This document shows, one piece after another, positions 24,550 to 32,548 of a stretch of DNA of 38,445 nt (position 1 is the first letter of the stretch; each line of letters starts with the position of its first letter). The position numbers were made by a program, and so were the translations under genes. The stretch is from Rhodobacterales bacterium. GTDB taxonomy: Bacteria > Pseudomonadota > Alphaproteobacteria > Rhodobacterales > Rhodobacteraceae. The stretch lies in contig JAAFHX010000012.1 of NCBI GenBank assembly GCA_013297695.1, positions 1 through 38,445 of the forward strand, written 5' to 3'. Under the pieces are notes generated by a model. The model was not told the DNA's origin. It worked only from the letters and a program-made list of their open reading frames with translations, and did no database searches.

Positions 24550-24611
24550 TTCTGTTCATAAATATCCCGGGGGGTGAGCCCCGGCACGGGGCGAGGGGGG
24601 CAGCGCCCCCC
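24550..24611. repeat. AAATATCC-type intergenic element with GC hairpin, copy 3
   Basis: TTCTGTTCATAAATATCCCG, then a second GC-rich part and a hairpin of GGGGGGC (24595-24601), loop AGC, GCCCCCC (24605-24611). The first 20 bases differ from copy 1 (7395) at two positions and the AGC loop is identical. It fills most of the gap between bhcC and bhcD inside the operon, where it could reduce bhcD expression or stabilise the upstream mRNA. Confidence 0.6.
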
Positions 24612-24617
24612 TTCCTC

Positions 24618-25781
24618 TCAATAGGCCTTGCCGCGCGCCGACACCGGCCAGACCACCTCGACCTTGCCGCCGCGCACGCCCACATACCAGTCATGCACGT
24701 TGCAGGTCGGGTCGCAGTGGCCGGGCACCAGTCGCAGCTTGTCGTTCACCTTCAGCACGCCGCCCAGATCCTCGATCACCCCATGCTCGTCCGAGCATTT
24801 GACGTATTTCACATCCGTGCGTCCGAAGATCACCGGCAACCCCGAGTCGACCGACTGCGCCTTCAGGCCTGCGTCGCAGATCGCCTTGTCAGGCTTGGCA
24901 TGGCTCATCACGCTCGTCAGCAGGAACAGCGCATTCTCCCATTCGCCCTGGTCGATCCGGCGGCCGTCCTTGTCGAGGATGCGACCATAGTCGGCATCCA
25001 TGAAGGCATAGGACCCGCACTGAAGTTCATTGTAGACGCCCGAGTTGCCTTCGAAATAGTAGCTGCCCGTTCCACCGCCGCCGACGATGTCGCAGGGCAG
25101 CCCGAGGGCCGCCAGCGCATCGACCGCGTCCTTCACCTGTGCCACGGCCAGATCGATCTTGGCCTTGCGGTCCTCATACTTGTCCATGTGCTGCATCGCG
25201 CCCTGATAGGCCTGGATGCCGCTGAACTTCAGCCCGGGCGCGGCGGCGATGGCCGTGGCAATGGCCACAACCTCGGGCGTGGTCTTCACGCCGCAGCGCC
25301 CCGCACCACAGTCGATCTCCACCAGGCATTCGATCGTCGTGCCATGCCGCACCGCTGCCGCCGACAGGTCGGCCACATTCGCCAGGTCGTCCACGCAGCA
25401 GATCGCCCGCGCGCCCAGTTTCGGGATCCGCGCCAGCCGGTCGATCTTTGCCGGGTCGCGCACCTGATTGCTGACCAGCACGTCCTTGATGCCTCCTCGC
25501 GCGAAGACTTCAGCCTCGCTCACCTTCTGGCAGCAGACGCCGACCGACCCGCCCAGCCGTTCCTGCAGCAGCGCCACGTCCACCGACTTGTGCATCTTGC
25601 CATGCACCCGGTGGCGCACGCCCATCGCTTTCGCGAAATTGCCCATCTTGACGATGTTGCGCTCCAGCGCGTCCAGGTCCAGCACAAGGCAGGGCGTCTG
25701 GATATCGGCCTCGTCCATCCCGGGCAGCGCCGGGATGTCATAGCCCACGTCCAGACCGTCGAGTTTCACGGGTGCGTTCAT
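24618..25781 (-). CDS. bhcC: Beta-hydroxyaspartate aldolase (D-threonine aldolase-like)
   Basis: BhcC condenses glycine with glyoxylate to (2R,3S)-beta-hydroxyaspartate, the C-C bond-forming step of the cycle. The 387-residue fold-type III PLP enzyme has an alanine-racemase-like N-terminal barrel with PLP lysine K62 in HGKMHKS (compare HVKTHK of D-threonine aldolases), PSLs such as VEIDCGAGRCGV and VGGGGTGSYYFEG, and a C-terminal beta domain with the metal-site motif PGHCDPT (about H355, D357). Start 25781 follows a strong AAGGAGG. It begins 11 nt after the bhcB stop. Identification combines family features with cluster order. Confidence 0.94.
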   Translation of the reverse strand: MNAPVKLDGLDVGYDIPALPGMDEADIQTPCLVLDLDALERNIVKMGNFAKAMGVRHRVHGKMHKSVDVALLQERLGGSVGVCCQKVSEAEVFARGGIKDVLVSNQVRDPAKIDRLARIPKLGARAICCVDDLANVADLSAAAVRHGTTIECLVEIDCGAGRCGVKTTPEVVAIATAIAAAPGLKFSGIQAYQGAMQHMDKYEDRKAKIDLAVAQVKDAVDALAALGLPCDIVGGGGTGSYYFEGNSGVYNELQCGSYAFMDADYGRILDKDGRRIDQGEWENALFLLTSVMSHAKPDKAICDAGLKAQSVDSGLPVIFGRTDVKYVKCSDEHGVIEDLGGVLKVNDKLRLVPGHCDPTCNVHDWYVGVRGGKVEVVWPVSARGKAY

Positions 25782-25792
25782 GTCAGCCTCCT

Positions 25793-26746
25793 TCAGCCCT
25801 GCATCCAGGGCAGCTTGTCCAGATCGACGTTGCCGCCGGTGATGATGACGCCCACGCGGCGGCCGCGGAACACGTCGGGGTTCTTCAGGATCGTGGCCAG
25901 CGGCACGGCGCAGCTTGGCTCGATCACGATCTTCATCCGCGCCCAGGTCAGCCGCATCGCATCGATGATCTCCTGCTCGCTTGCGGTCAGGATGTCGGTG
26001 ACGTGGCGCTGCACGAAATGCCAGGTCAGGTCTTTCAGCGGCACCTTCAGCCCGTCGGCCACCGTATTGGGCGCATCGTCGGCGATGATGTGCCCGGCGC
26101 GGAAACTGCGCGCGGCATCGTCGGCCTGTTCCGGTTCGGCGGCGTAGATCGCCACGCCCGGTGCGATGTTCGACAGCGTCAGACAGGTGCCCGAGATCAT
26201 GCCGCCGCCGCCGATGGGGGCGATCACCTGGTCCAGCCCCGGCACCTGCTCCATCAACTCGCGCGAACAGGTGGCCTGCCCCGCGATCACGCGCGGGTCG
26301 TTGTAGGGGTGCACGAAATCCGCCCCTGTCGCCGCCTGCACCTGGGCAAAGACGAACTCGCGTGACGTGGTCGAGGGTTCGCATTCCGTGATCGTGCCGC
26401 CATAGCCGCGAACGGCATCCTTCTTGGCCTGCGGCGCGGTGCGCGGCATCACCACCGCACAGGGAATCCCCCGCCGCCCGGCGGCATAGGACAGCGACAG
26501 CGCGTGGTTGCCGCTGGAATGGGTCGCGACCCCCCGCGGGGCTTCGGCCGCGCTCAGCCCGAACACTGCATTCGACGCCCCGCGCACCTTGAAGGCCCCG
26601 GCCTTCTGGAAGTTCTCGCATTTGAAGAACAGTTCCGCCCCGGTCAGAGCGTTCAGGTAGCTGGAGGTCAGAACCGGCGTACGGTGGATGTAGGGCTCGA
26701 TCCGGGCATGTGCCGCCAGAACGTCCTCGAAGGTGGGAATGTACAT
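25793..26746 (-). CDS. bhcB: Beta-hydroxyaspartate dehydratase (threonine dehydratase/serine racemase-like)
   Basis: BhcB dehydrates beta-hydroxyaspartate to iminosuccinate. The 317-residue fold-type II PLP enzyme has PLP lysine K53 in GAFKVRGASNAV, the Asn loop SSGNHALSLSYA, the phosphate loop PIGGGGMISG, and ends GVIITGGNVDLDKLPW. The stretches ECEPSTTSRE and FVHPYNDPRVIAGQ fit hydroxyaspartate dehydratases better than threonine ammonia-lyases. I start at 26746 (MYIPTFED), where GAGGG lies 8 nt upstream; ATG 26761, which overlaps the bhcA stop as ATGA, is the alternative. Confidence 0.94.
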   Translation of the reverse strand: MYIPTFEDVLAAHARIEPYIHRTPVLTSSYLNALTGAELFFKCENFQKAGAFKVRGASNAVFGLSAAEAPRGVATHSSGNHALSLSYAAGRRGIPCAVVMPRTAPQAKKDAVRGYGGTITECEPSTTSREFVFAQVQAATGADFVHPYNDPRVIAGQATCSRELMEQVPGLDQVIAPIGGGGMISGTCLTLSNIAPGVAIYAAEPEQADDAARSFRAGHIIADDAPNTVADGLKVPLKDLTWHFVQRHVTDILTASEQEIIDAMRLTWARMKIVIEPSCAVPLATILKNPDVFRGRRVGVIITGGNVDLDKLPWMQG

Positions 26747-26757
26747 CGCCTCGTCCC

Positions 26758-27951
26758 TCATGCTGCGGCCTTTGCGCTGCGCGCTCCGTGCCGCCAGTAA
26801 TCCTGTGCTGCGGCAACGCCCGAGCCCAGCCGGACCGGCCAGCCCAGATCGGCCATGCACATCTCGGCCGTGGCCAGCCCCGACAGCATCATCGGCTCGG
26901 TCAGGCTGCCCAGATGGCCGATGCGGAACACCTTGCCTGCCACCTCGCCCAGGCCCACGCCAAAGGCCATGCCATAGCTTTCCGCCGCCAGCTTCACCAG
27001 ATCGGTGCCGTTGCAGCCCTCGGGCACCACCACGGCGGTCACCGTGTCGGAATACAGGTCCGGCGACACCGCGCAGGGCCGCATGCCCCAGGCAAAGACC
27101 GCGCGCCGCACGCCTTCGGCAATGCGGGAATGTCGGGCATAGACCGCCTCCAGCCCCTCGTCCTCCAGCATCTCGATGGCACGGGCAAGACCCGCGATCA
27201 GCCCCACGGCGGGGGTATAGGGGTAGCCACCCGCCGCATAGGTGCGCAGCATGTCGGCAAAGTCAAAGAACGTGCGCGGCAGCGTCGCCGTCGGCATCGC
27301 CGCCAGCGCCTTGGGGCTGACGCCCAGAATCGCCAGACCGGCCGGCAGCATGAATCCCTTCTGGCTGCCCGCCACGGCAACATCCACGCCCCACGCCGCC
27401 ATCTCGAACGGCATCGACCCGATCGACGACACCCCATCGACAAACAGCATCGCCGGATGCCCCGCCGCGTCCATCGACCGGCGAATACCGGCGATGTCGG
27501 ATTTCACGCCCGTCGCCGTCTCGTTGTGCGTCGCCAGCACGGCGCGGATCGCATGTGCCGTATCGGACCGCAGCGCCGCCTCGATGGCGGCCAGAGGCGC
27601 GCCCTCGCCCCAGGGCGTCTCGAGGGTCTGCACATTCAGCCCGTGGCGCTGGCACATGTCGATCCAGCGGTGGCTGAACATCCCGAACCGCGCGGCCAGC
27701 ACCGTGTCACCCGGCGACAGTGTGTTGGAAATCGCCGCTTCCCAGCCGCCGGTGCCGGTCGAGGGCAGGATGATCACCTCGCCTTCGCCATCCGCCATTC
27801 CCAGCACGCGGCGCACACCGGCCACCGCCGGGCGGAACAGCCGCGCAAAGGCGGGTGACCGGTGATCCAGCGTCGGCATGTCGCAAGCTTTGCGGATCGC
27901 CTCGGGGATGTTGGTCGGGCCGGGGATGAAGACCGGGTTCTGCAGGGACAT
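26758..27951 (-). CDS. bhcA: Aspartate-glyoxylate aminotransferase
   Basis: BhcA transfers the amino group of aspartate to glyoxylate, giving glycine and oxaloacetate, the first step of the cycle and its net output. The 397-residue fold-type I PLP enzyme belongs to the serine-glyoxylate aminotransferase group: NPVFIPGPTNIPE at the N-terminus, TGTGGWEAA, THNETATGV, FVDGVSSIGSMPF and PLP lysine K198 in AGSQKGFMLP. Start 27951 follows AAAGG with 9-nt spacing. It is the first gene of bhcABCD, facing bhcR across an AT-rich control region. Outside this context it would be annotated as serine-glyoxylate aminotransferase. Confidence 0.95.
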   Translation of the reverse strand: MSLQNPVFIPGPTNIPEAIRKACDMPTLDHRSPAFARLFRPAVAGVRRVLGMADGEGEVIILPSTGTGGWEAAISNTLSPGDTVLAARFGMFSHRWIDMCQRHGLNVQTLETPWGEGAPLAAIEAALRSDTAHAIRAVLATHNETATGVKSDIAGIRRSMDAAGHPAMLFVDGVSSIGSMPFEMAAWGVDVAVAGSQKGFMLPAGLAILGVSPKALAAMPTATLPRTFFDFADMLRTYAAGGYPYTPAVGLIAGLARAIEMLEDEGLEAVYARHSRIAEGVRRAVFAWGMRPCAVSPDLYSDTVTAVVVPEGCNGTDLVKLAAESYGMAFGVGLGEVAGKVFRIGHLGSLTEPMMLSGLATAEMCMADLGWPVRLGSGVAAAQDYWRHGARSAKAAA

Positions 27952-27979
27952 GGGAAACAGCCTTTCGCTTGCTGTCGGC

Positions 27980-28008
27980 ACTCTAGGCCCGCCACACCAG
28001 GCATGCAA
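27980..28008 (-). promoter_or_regulatory. Candidate sigma70-type promoter of bhcABCD
   Basis: On the minus strand TTGCAT (plus-strand 28003-28008) and TAGAGT (27980-27985) are separated by exactly 17 nt, putting the start point near 27974 and leaving a ~22-nt leader with the bhcA ribosome site. The palindromic sites at 28024-28081 lie directly upstream of the -35 element, the place expected for an activator. Confidence 0.55.
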
Positions 28009-28015
28009 TTTTTTC

Positions 28016-28104
28016 GAAATGTTTTTTCAGAGTGCTGAAAATCAGATTTTTCGCAGAAAAATCGGCACTTGCGGATTTTTCAGCAATCCGGAATGCTTTT
28101 TCAC
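28016..28104. promoter_or_regulatory. Cluster of inverted repeats between bhcA and bhcR: candidate BhcR operator
   Basis: This stretch is strikingly AT-rich. It holds TTTTCAG-4-CTGAAAA (28024-28041), CTGA-3-TCAG (28035-28045), GATTTTTC-3-GAAAAATC (28045-28063) and the same 8-mer again in inverted relation at 28056-28063 and 28074-28081 with a 10-nt spacer. Flanking these, GAAATGTTTTTTCAG (28016-28030) and GGAATGCTTTTTCAC (28090-28104) form a direct repeat with 12 of 15 matches. IclR-type regulators bind such palindromes, often as several dimers. The location between divergent bhcA and bhcR points to BhcR as the ligand. Confidence 0.65.
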
Positions 28105-28136
28105 CAAAGCCCGCCAGTCCAAGGGAACCATCCGGC

Positions 28137-28949
28137 ATGACCCCTCCCCGCCCGCGCGGACGCCCCCGCGCCTTTGCCGACAAGACCGACCAGAATCGCG
28201 TGCAATCCATCGACCGGGCCATGCTGCTGCTGCAGCGTCTGGCCGACAGCCCGGGAATGACCCTTTCGGAACTCGCCGCCGCCGGGGGCGAGTCTGCCGC
28301 CACCGTCTACCGGGTTCTGGTGACCCTGCAGGCCCACGGGATTGCGGAACTGGAGGATCCGGGACAGGTCTGGCACGTCGGCGGCGGGGCCTTCCGCATC
28401 GGCTCGGCCTTCCTGCGCCGCACCAAGGTCGTCGAACGCGCCCGCCAGCCGATGGACCGGCTGATGCGCGACACGGGCGAGACGGCGAACCTGGGCATCG
28501 AAAGCGGCGATCAGGTGCTGTTTCTCAGCCAGGTCGAAACCCATGCCGCGATCCGCGCCTTCTTTCCGCCGGGGACCAAATCGCCCATGCATGTCTCTGG
28601 CATCGGCAAGGCACTGCTGGCCTGGTATCCGGCAGACCGGGTAGCGGGGCTGGTGGCGCGGCAGGGCCTGCCGGGGTTCACGCCGCAGACGATCACCGAT
28701 GCGGCAGCCCTGGCCGCCGACCTTGCCGCCACGCGGGCGCGCGGCTTTGCGATTGACGATCAGGAACGCGCGCAAGGCATGCGCTGCGTCGCCGCCCCGA
28801 TCTTCAACGCCCATGCCGAACCTGTTGCGGGCCTGTCGGTTTCGGCCCCCGCCTTCCGGCTGCCCCTGGCCGACACCGATCGGATCGGCGCGCGCGTGCA
28901 GGCCGCCGCCGACGAGGTGACCGCCGCCACCGGCGGTCACCGCCCCTGA
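28137..28949 (+). CDS. bhcR: IclR-family transcriptional regulator of the beta-hydroxyaspartate cycle
   Basis: The 270-residue protein has an N-terminal winged helix-turn-helix (about 20-85: VQSIDRAMLLLQRLAD, MTLSELAAAGGESAATVYRVL) after an Arg/Pro-rich leader, and an IclR effector-binding domain (about 90-265, with GETANLGIESGDQVLFLSQ and MHVSGIGKALLAW). In Paracoccus denitrificans BhcR binds the bhc promoter and senses glyoxylate; I infer the same here. ATG 28137 follows AAGGGA. Its TGA stop directly abuts the opposing stop of the next gene, forming the palindrome TGATCA (28947-28952). Confidence 0.93.
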   Translation: MTPPRPRGRPRAFADKTDQNRVQSIDRAMLLLQRLADSPGMTLSELAAAGGESAATVYRVLVTLQAHGIAELEDPGQVWHVGGGAFRIGSAFLRRTKVVERARQPMDRLMRDTGETANLGIESGDQVLFLSQVETHAAIRAFFPPGTKSPMHVSGIGKALLAWYPADRVAGLVARQGLPGFTPQTITDAAALAADLAATRARGFAIDDQERAQGMRCVAAPIFNAHAEPVAGLSVSAPAFRLPLADTDRIGARVQAAADEVTAATGGHRP

Positions 28950-29612
28950 TCAGCCGAGGGCGGCCACCCGCGCCTGCAACTGCGCCACCAGCGCCGGGTC
29001 CAGGTTCAGCCGACCGGCAAGCGTGGTCAGATAGTCCGCCTCGGCCGGTCCGCCCTGCTGTGCCACCATCAGCGAGGCGGCATAAAGCGCGGTCGCTTCC
29101 TGCGGATTTCGGGCCAGAGCCGCCACGGCGTCGATGTCCAGCGGTGCCGCCAGTTCCGCCTCCAGCATGTCAGCCGCCTCGGGGCCCAGGCCAAGCGTGC
29201 CGAACTGCCCGGTGATCCGCACCCGCTCTTCCTCGGTCACCCGCCCATCGGCCTTGGCAACCGCGACCATCGCCTTCAGCAGGCGGGCCGACATCTCGTC
29301 GGCACCCGCCGCATCCGAAGGCAGGAATTTCGGATCGGCCGGGGCCAGATCGGCGTCGGCGCTCTGCGCCGTCTTCCCGGCCTGCCAGTCGGCAAAGGCC
29401 TTCGAGGCGAGGCTGCCGATGGCCGCCATGCCGCCGACCCGCGCAACCGCCCCAAGACCGCCGCGCCCGCCGCCGAACAGCACGCCCAGCAGGCCACCGG
29501 CCAGCGCCCCCTTGGTGCCCGTGGATTGCGCGTCCCAGGTCTCTTTCGCCTTTGCCGCCATCTCGCCCCCGCTTTGCATCAGCGAGTCGAGCAGTGCCCT
29601 TGCGTCCTTCAT
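28950..29612 (-). CDS. YebE/DUF533 family protein with TerB-like C-terminal domain
   Basis: The 220 residues match the YebE/DUF533 pattern: an N-terminal helix (MKDARALLDSLMQSG), a Gly-rich hydrophobic segment (about 34-70, GALAGGLLGVLFGGGRGG) that may enter the membrane, then an all-helical TerB-like half from about 105 (LLKAMVAVAKADGRVTEEER, a typical TerB acidic helix pair). These proteins are linked to envelope stress in enterobacteria, but the role is unknown. It converges with bhcR at zero distance. The 101 nt between it and the TonB-like gene upstream suggest its own promoter. Confidence 0.85.
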   Translation of the reverse strand: MKDARALLDSLMQSGGEMAAKAKETWDAQSTGTKGALAGGLLGVLFGGGRGGLGAVARVGGMAAIGSLASKAFADWQAGKTAQSADADLAPADPKFLPSDAAGADEMSARLLKAMVAVAKADGRVTEEERVRITGQFGTLGLGPEAADMLEAELAAPLDIDAVAALARNPQEATALYAASLMVAQQGGPAEADYLTTLAGRLNLDPALVAQLQARVAALG

Positions 29613-29713
29613 CGGAGCCTCCCGGATATGCCATCATCGTGCCCCTGATATGGGCACCTTCGATGACGTTTGAAAGACGGCCCGCGACGGCCCGGCTGCA
29701 GCCGGACCCCGTC

Positions 29714-30778
29714 CTAGGACCCTGCGCTGTAGCGCAGCGGCAGGTTGAAGGTCACCGACGCTTCGGATACGTCTTTCGGGGCCTTGGGAAAACGCCCTGC
29801 CGCCCTGACCGCCCGCAAGGCCGCTGCATCCAGCGTCGCATGCCCCGAACTGCGCAACACGGCGACCGACGCCAGCCGACCCGCCCGGTCCACCGTCAGT
29901 TGCAGCGTGACGCGGCCCTCGGCCCCCCCGGCGGTTTCCGGATAGACCTTGCGCCGTTCCACCCGCGCGCGGATCGCCGAAAGCCAGGCGGCGCGCGCAT
30001 CGGCATCGCCGGTCGCCGCGCGCCGGGTCGTTTCGGCCTTGCCGCCGTCTCCCGCGACCGACGCCGGTCTTGCGGCACCTTGCGTTGGCGCGGGCGGTTT
30101 CGGCGTGGTCTTGGGGGGCATTGGGGGGGCGGGGGCAGTTTCGGGCGCATCGGGCACCGGATCAGCGCGCGCAGGTGCCTCGGGCGCGACAGGGGGCGGG
30201 GCGGAAACCGGTGCCGGCACCGACAACGCAAGCCGGACGCCTGCGTCGGACAGGACGGGGGCCACCAGTTCGGGCATCAGGAAGGCGGCTTCGGGGTCTG
30301 CGGGCTCTGCCGTCAGGGCGGCAAGATCGGGCGGTTGCCCGGCTGCGGGCGGCACCTGCCCGACCGGGCCTTGCGCCCCGGCCACTGCAGACAGGGCGCG
30401 CGGCAACGCGGTGGGGGCAGCATCCTGCAGCGGCGGCAGCAAGGCCTGCGGGGCCGGATCGGGCGGTTGCGGCGCCGGGGCGGTCAGCGCCGAGAATTGC
30501 GCCCCCGACAGGATCAGCACCTCGGTCGCAGGCATGTCCGGCCCATCGGGTGGTGCCACGGCTGGCAACCGCGCGATCCACAGGGCAAAGGCCGCATGGC
30601 CCAGGGCAGACAGGATCAGCCCTGCCATCAGCACCGGCAGGGCGCGCGGTCGATGCAAGGGCGGCACGGGCTGCGCCCTGACCGTGCAGACAGGCGGGCC
30701 TGCGCCACCCGGGTTCATACCCGCGCCGGACGGGCGCTGCGCGCGCAGGCGTGGCGGCAGGTCGGACGATGGCGGCAT
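29714..30778 (-). CDS. TonB-like energy transducer
   Basis: TonB proteins couple inner-membrane proton motive force to outer-membrane receptors. The 354-residue product has a single membrane helix at about 48-68 (VLMAGLILSALGHAAFALWI), a long Pro/Ala-rich periplasmic linker with PPKTTPKPPAP, and a C-terminal TonB domain (about 270-345) with RKVYPETAGGAEGRVTLQL and SSGHATLDAAALRAV. The start may be ATG 30778, 6 nt after the adenine deaminase stop, giving an unusually long 47-residue cytoplasmic leader; ATG 30718 and 30628 are possible. No exbB/exbD or receptor gene is beside it. Confidence 0.85.
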   Translation of the reverse strand: MPPSSDLPPRLRAQRPSGAGMNPGGAGPPVCTVRAQPVPPLHRPRALPVLMAGLILSALGHAAFALWIARLPAVAPPDGPDMPATEVLILSGAQFSALTAPAPQPPDPAPQALLPPLQDAAPTALPRALSAVAGAQGPVGQVPPAAGQPPDLAALTAEPADPEAAFLMPELVAPVLSDAGVRLALSVPAPVSAPPPVAPEAPARADPVPDAPETAPAPPMPPKTTPKPPAPTQGAARPASVAGDGGKAETTRRAATGDADARAAWLSAIRARVERRKVYPETAGGAEGRVTLQLTVDRAGRLASVAVLRSSGHATLDAAALRAVRAAGRFPKAPKDVSEASVTFNLPLRYSAGS

Positions 30779-30784
30779 CGCCGG

Positions 30785-32485
30785 CTATCCGATGACTTCG
30801 AAACGGTCCACGTCCACCATCCCGTGATCCGTGATCTTCAGATGCGGGATGACAGGCAGCGCCAGGAAGGCCAGTTGCAGGAACGGTTCCTCCAGCGTGA
30901 CCCCAAGCGACCGCGCCGCTGCCCTCAGGCCCACCAGCCCGTCGCGCACGTCCTCGAAGGACCCGAGGCTCATCAGCCCGGCCACGGGCAGCGGCAGTTC
31001 GGCCAGCACCCGACCGCCTTCGACGACGACGAATCCGCCCTCGATCTGGCCAAGGCGGTTCGCAGCCAGCGCCATGTCCTCAGGGTTCGCGCCGACCACG
31101 GCGATGTTGTGATGGTCATGGCAGACGGTCGAGGCGATGGCCCCGCGCTGCAGCCCGAAGCCCTTGACGAACCCGGTCGCGATGTTCCCGTTCAGGCCAT
31201 GGCGTTCCACCACCGCGATCTTGACCAGGTCGCACGCGATGTCGGGGCGCTTGTCGCCGCCTTCGGGCGCGATGTCAAAGGTCAGGTGTTCGGTGATGAT
31301 CTTGCCGGGAAGGATGCCGATCACCGGGGTTTCCACCGAGGTGCCGCCGGTGCGGAAATCCGCCGCCGCCACCGTCCGCGCCCTGACCGACCCGCGCCCG
31401 ACCGGGGGGACGATGGTCCGCGCCGCATAGGCCGCAGGCCCCGCCTCGACCCCGCCACAGATCACCCGTGCGGCATGGCAGCCTTCCAGCGTGTCGATCA
31501 CCGCGATATCCGCCCGCTTGCCCGGCGCGATCAGCCCGCGATCCTTCAGCCCGAAAGCTTCCGCAGCCGACAGGCTGGCCGCGCGATAGACCGCCAGCGG
31601 CGGGCAGCCAAGCGCGATCAGGGTCCGGATCATGTAATCCAGATGCCCATGTTCCGCGATGTCCAGCGGGTTGCGGTCATCGGTGCACAGGCACAGCCAG
31701 GGCGCGTGGCGTTCCGTCAGCAGCGGGGCCAGCGCATGCAGGTCCTTGCTGACAGACCCTTCGCGGATCAGCACGCGCATCCCCTTGCGCAGCTTCTCCA
31801 GCCCCTCTTCGGCGCTGGTCGCCTCATGCTCGGTGCGGATGCCGGCGGCGATGTAGCCGTTCAGGTCGTGCCCGCGCAGCAGCGGTGCATGGCCGTCGAT
31901 GTGCCGCCCGCGAAAGGCCTGCAGCTTTTCAAGGCAGCCCGCATCCTTCATCAGCACGCCGGGAAAGTTCATGAATTCGGCCAGACCGATGACGCGCGGA
32001 TGATCCATCAGCGGCACCAGATCGGCGGCCTCCAGCCGCGCGCCTGCGGTTTCCATATGGGTCGAGGGCACGCAGGATGAAAGCTGCACACGGATGTCCA
32101 TCACCGTCTGCGCCGAGGCCTCCAGGAAATAGCGTATCCCCTCCAGCCCGCAGACATTCGCAATCTCGTGCGGGTCGCAGATCGCCGTGGTCACCCCGCG
32201 CGGGCCGACGCAGCGGTCGAATTCGTACGGCGTGACACAGCTTGATTCGATGTGCAGATGGGTATCGATGAAACCGGGCACGAGGATCTGCCCGGTGCAG
32301 TCGATCACCCGGGTCCCGTCATAGCTGCCGAAGACCCCGACGATGGTGTCCCCGCAGATCGCCACGTCGGTCTGCACCAGGTCGCCCGAGATCAGGTCGA
32401 ACACCCGGCCCCCTTTCAGCACGAGGTCGGCGGGCACAAGGCCCCGGCCCTGGTCGATCAGTTGGGCAAGTGGCGGTCGGGTCAT
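30785..32485 (-). CDS. ade: Adenine deaminase
   Basis: The enzyme hydrolyses adenine to hypoxanthine and ammonia, feeding purine salvage or breakdown. The 566 residues follow the bacterial AdeC layout of the amidohydrolase superfamily: metal motif [13 protein letters not shown] (H76, H78), [32 protein letters not shown], and the C-terminal domain with [14 protein letters not shown]. Start 32485 is fixed by AAGGAG with good spacing. It is divergent from an EamA permease and followed at 6 nt by a TonB-like gene. With uraH and the ureide genes 8-10 kb away, it suggests use of purines as nutrients. Confidence 0.95.
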   Translation of the reverse strand: MTRPPLAQLIDQGRGLVPADLVLKGGRVFDLISGDLVQTDVAICGDTIVGVFGSYDGTRVIDCTGQILVPGFIDTHLHIESSCVTPYEFDRCVGPRGVTTAICDPHEIANVCGLEGIRYFLEASAQTVMDIRVQLSSCVPSTHMETAGARLEAADLVPLMDHPRVIGLAEFMNFPGVLMKDAGCLEKLQAFRGRHIDGHAPLLRGHDLNGYIAAGIRTEHEATSAEEGLEKLRKGMRVLIREGSVSKDLHALAPLLTERHAPWLCLCTDDRNPLDIAEHGHLDYMIRTLIALGCPPLAVYRAASLSAAEAFGLKDRGLIAPGKRADIAVIDTLEGCHAARVICGGVEAGPAAYAARTIVPPVGRGSVRARTVAAADFRTGGTSVETPVIGILPGKIITEHLTFDIAPEGGDKRPDIACDLVKIAVVERHGLNGNIATGFVKGFGLQRGAIASTVCHDHHNIAVVGANPEDMALAANRLGQIEGGFVVVEGGRVLAELPLPVAGLMSLGSFEDVRDGLVGLRAAARSLGVTLEEPFLQLAFLALPVIPHLKITDHGMVDVDRFEVIG

Positions 32486-32548
32486 CGGGCACTCCTTCTG
32501 CGCCAAGTGAAGCGCAAGCGGTCTGCGGCGTCCAGCCGAACTATCATC

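Noticed and set aside
24618-26816. bhcC apparently continuing upstream into the bhcB region as one protein
   Set aside because: The upstream part is a shifted frame of bhcB. AAGGAGG before ATG 25781 and the good length of both enzymes show two separate genes, not a fusion or frameshift.
28947-28952. TGATCA at the bhcR/yebE junction as a regulatory palindrome
   Set aside because: It is simply two opposing TGA stop codons abutting, with no evidence of a binding role.
29552-32080. A long plus-strand open frame across the yebE, TonB and ade genes
   Set aside because: It crosses three recognisable minus-strand genes and yields low-complexity Arg/Gly/His sequence. It is an antisense shadow.
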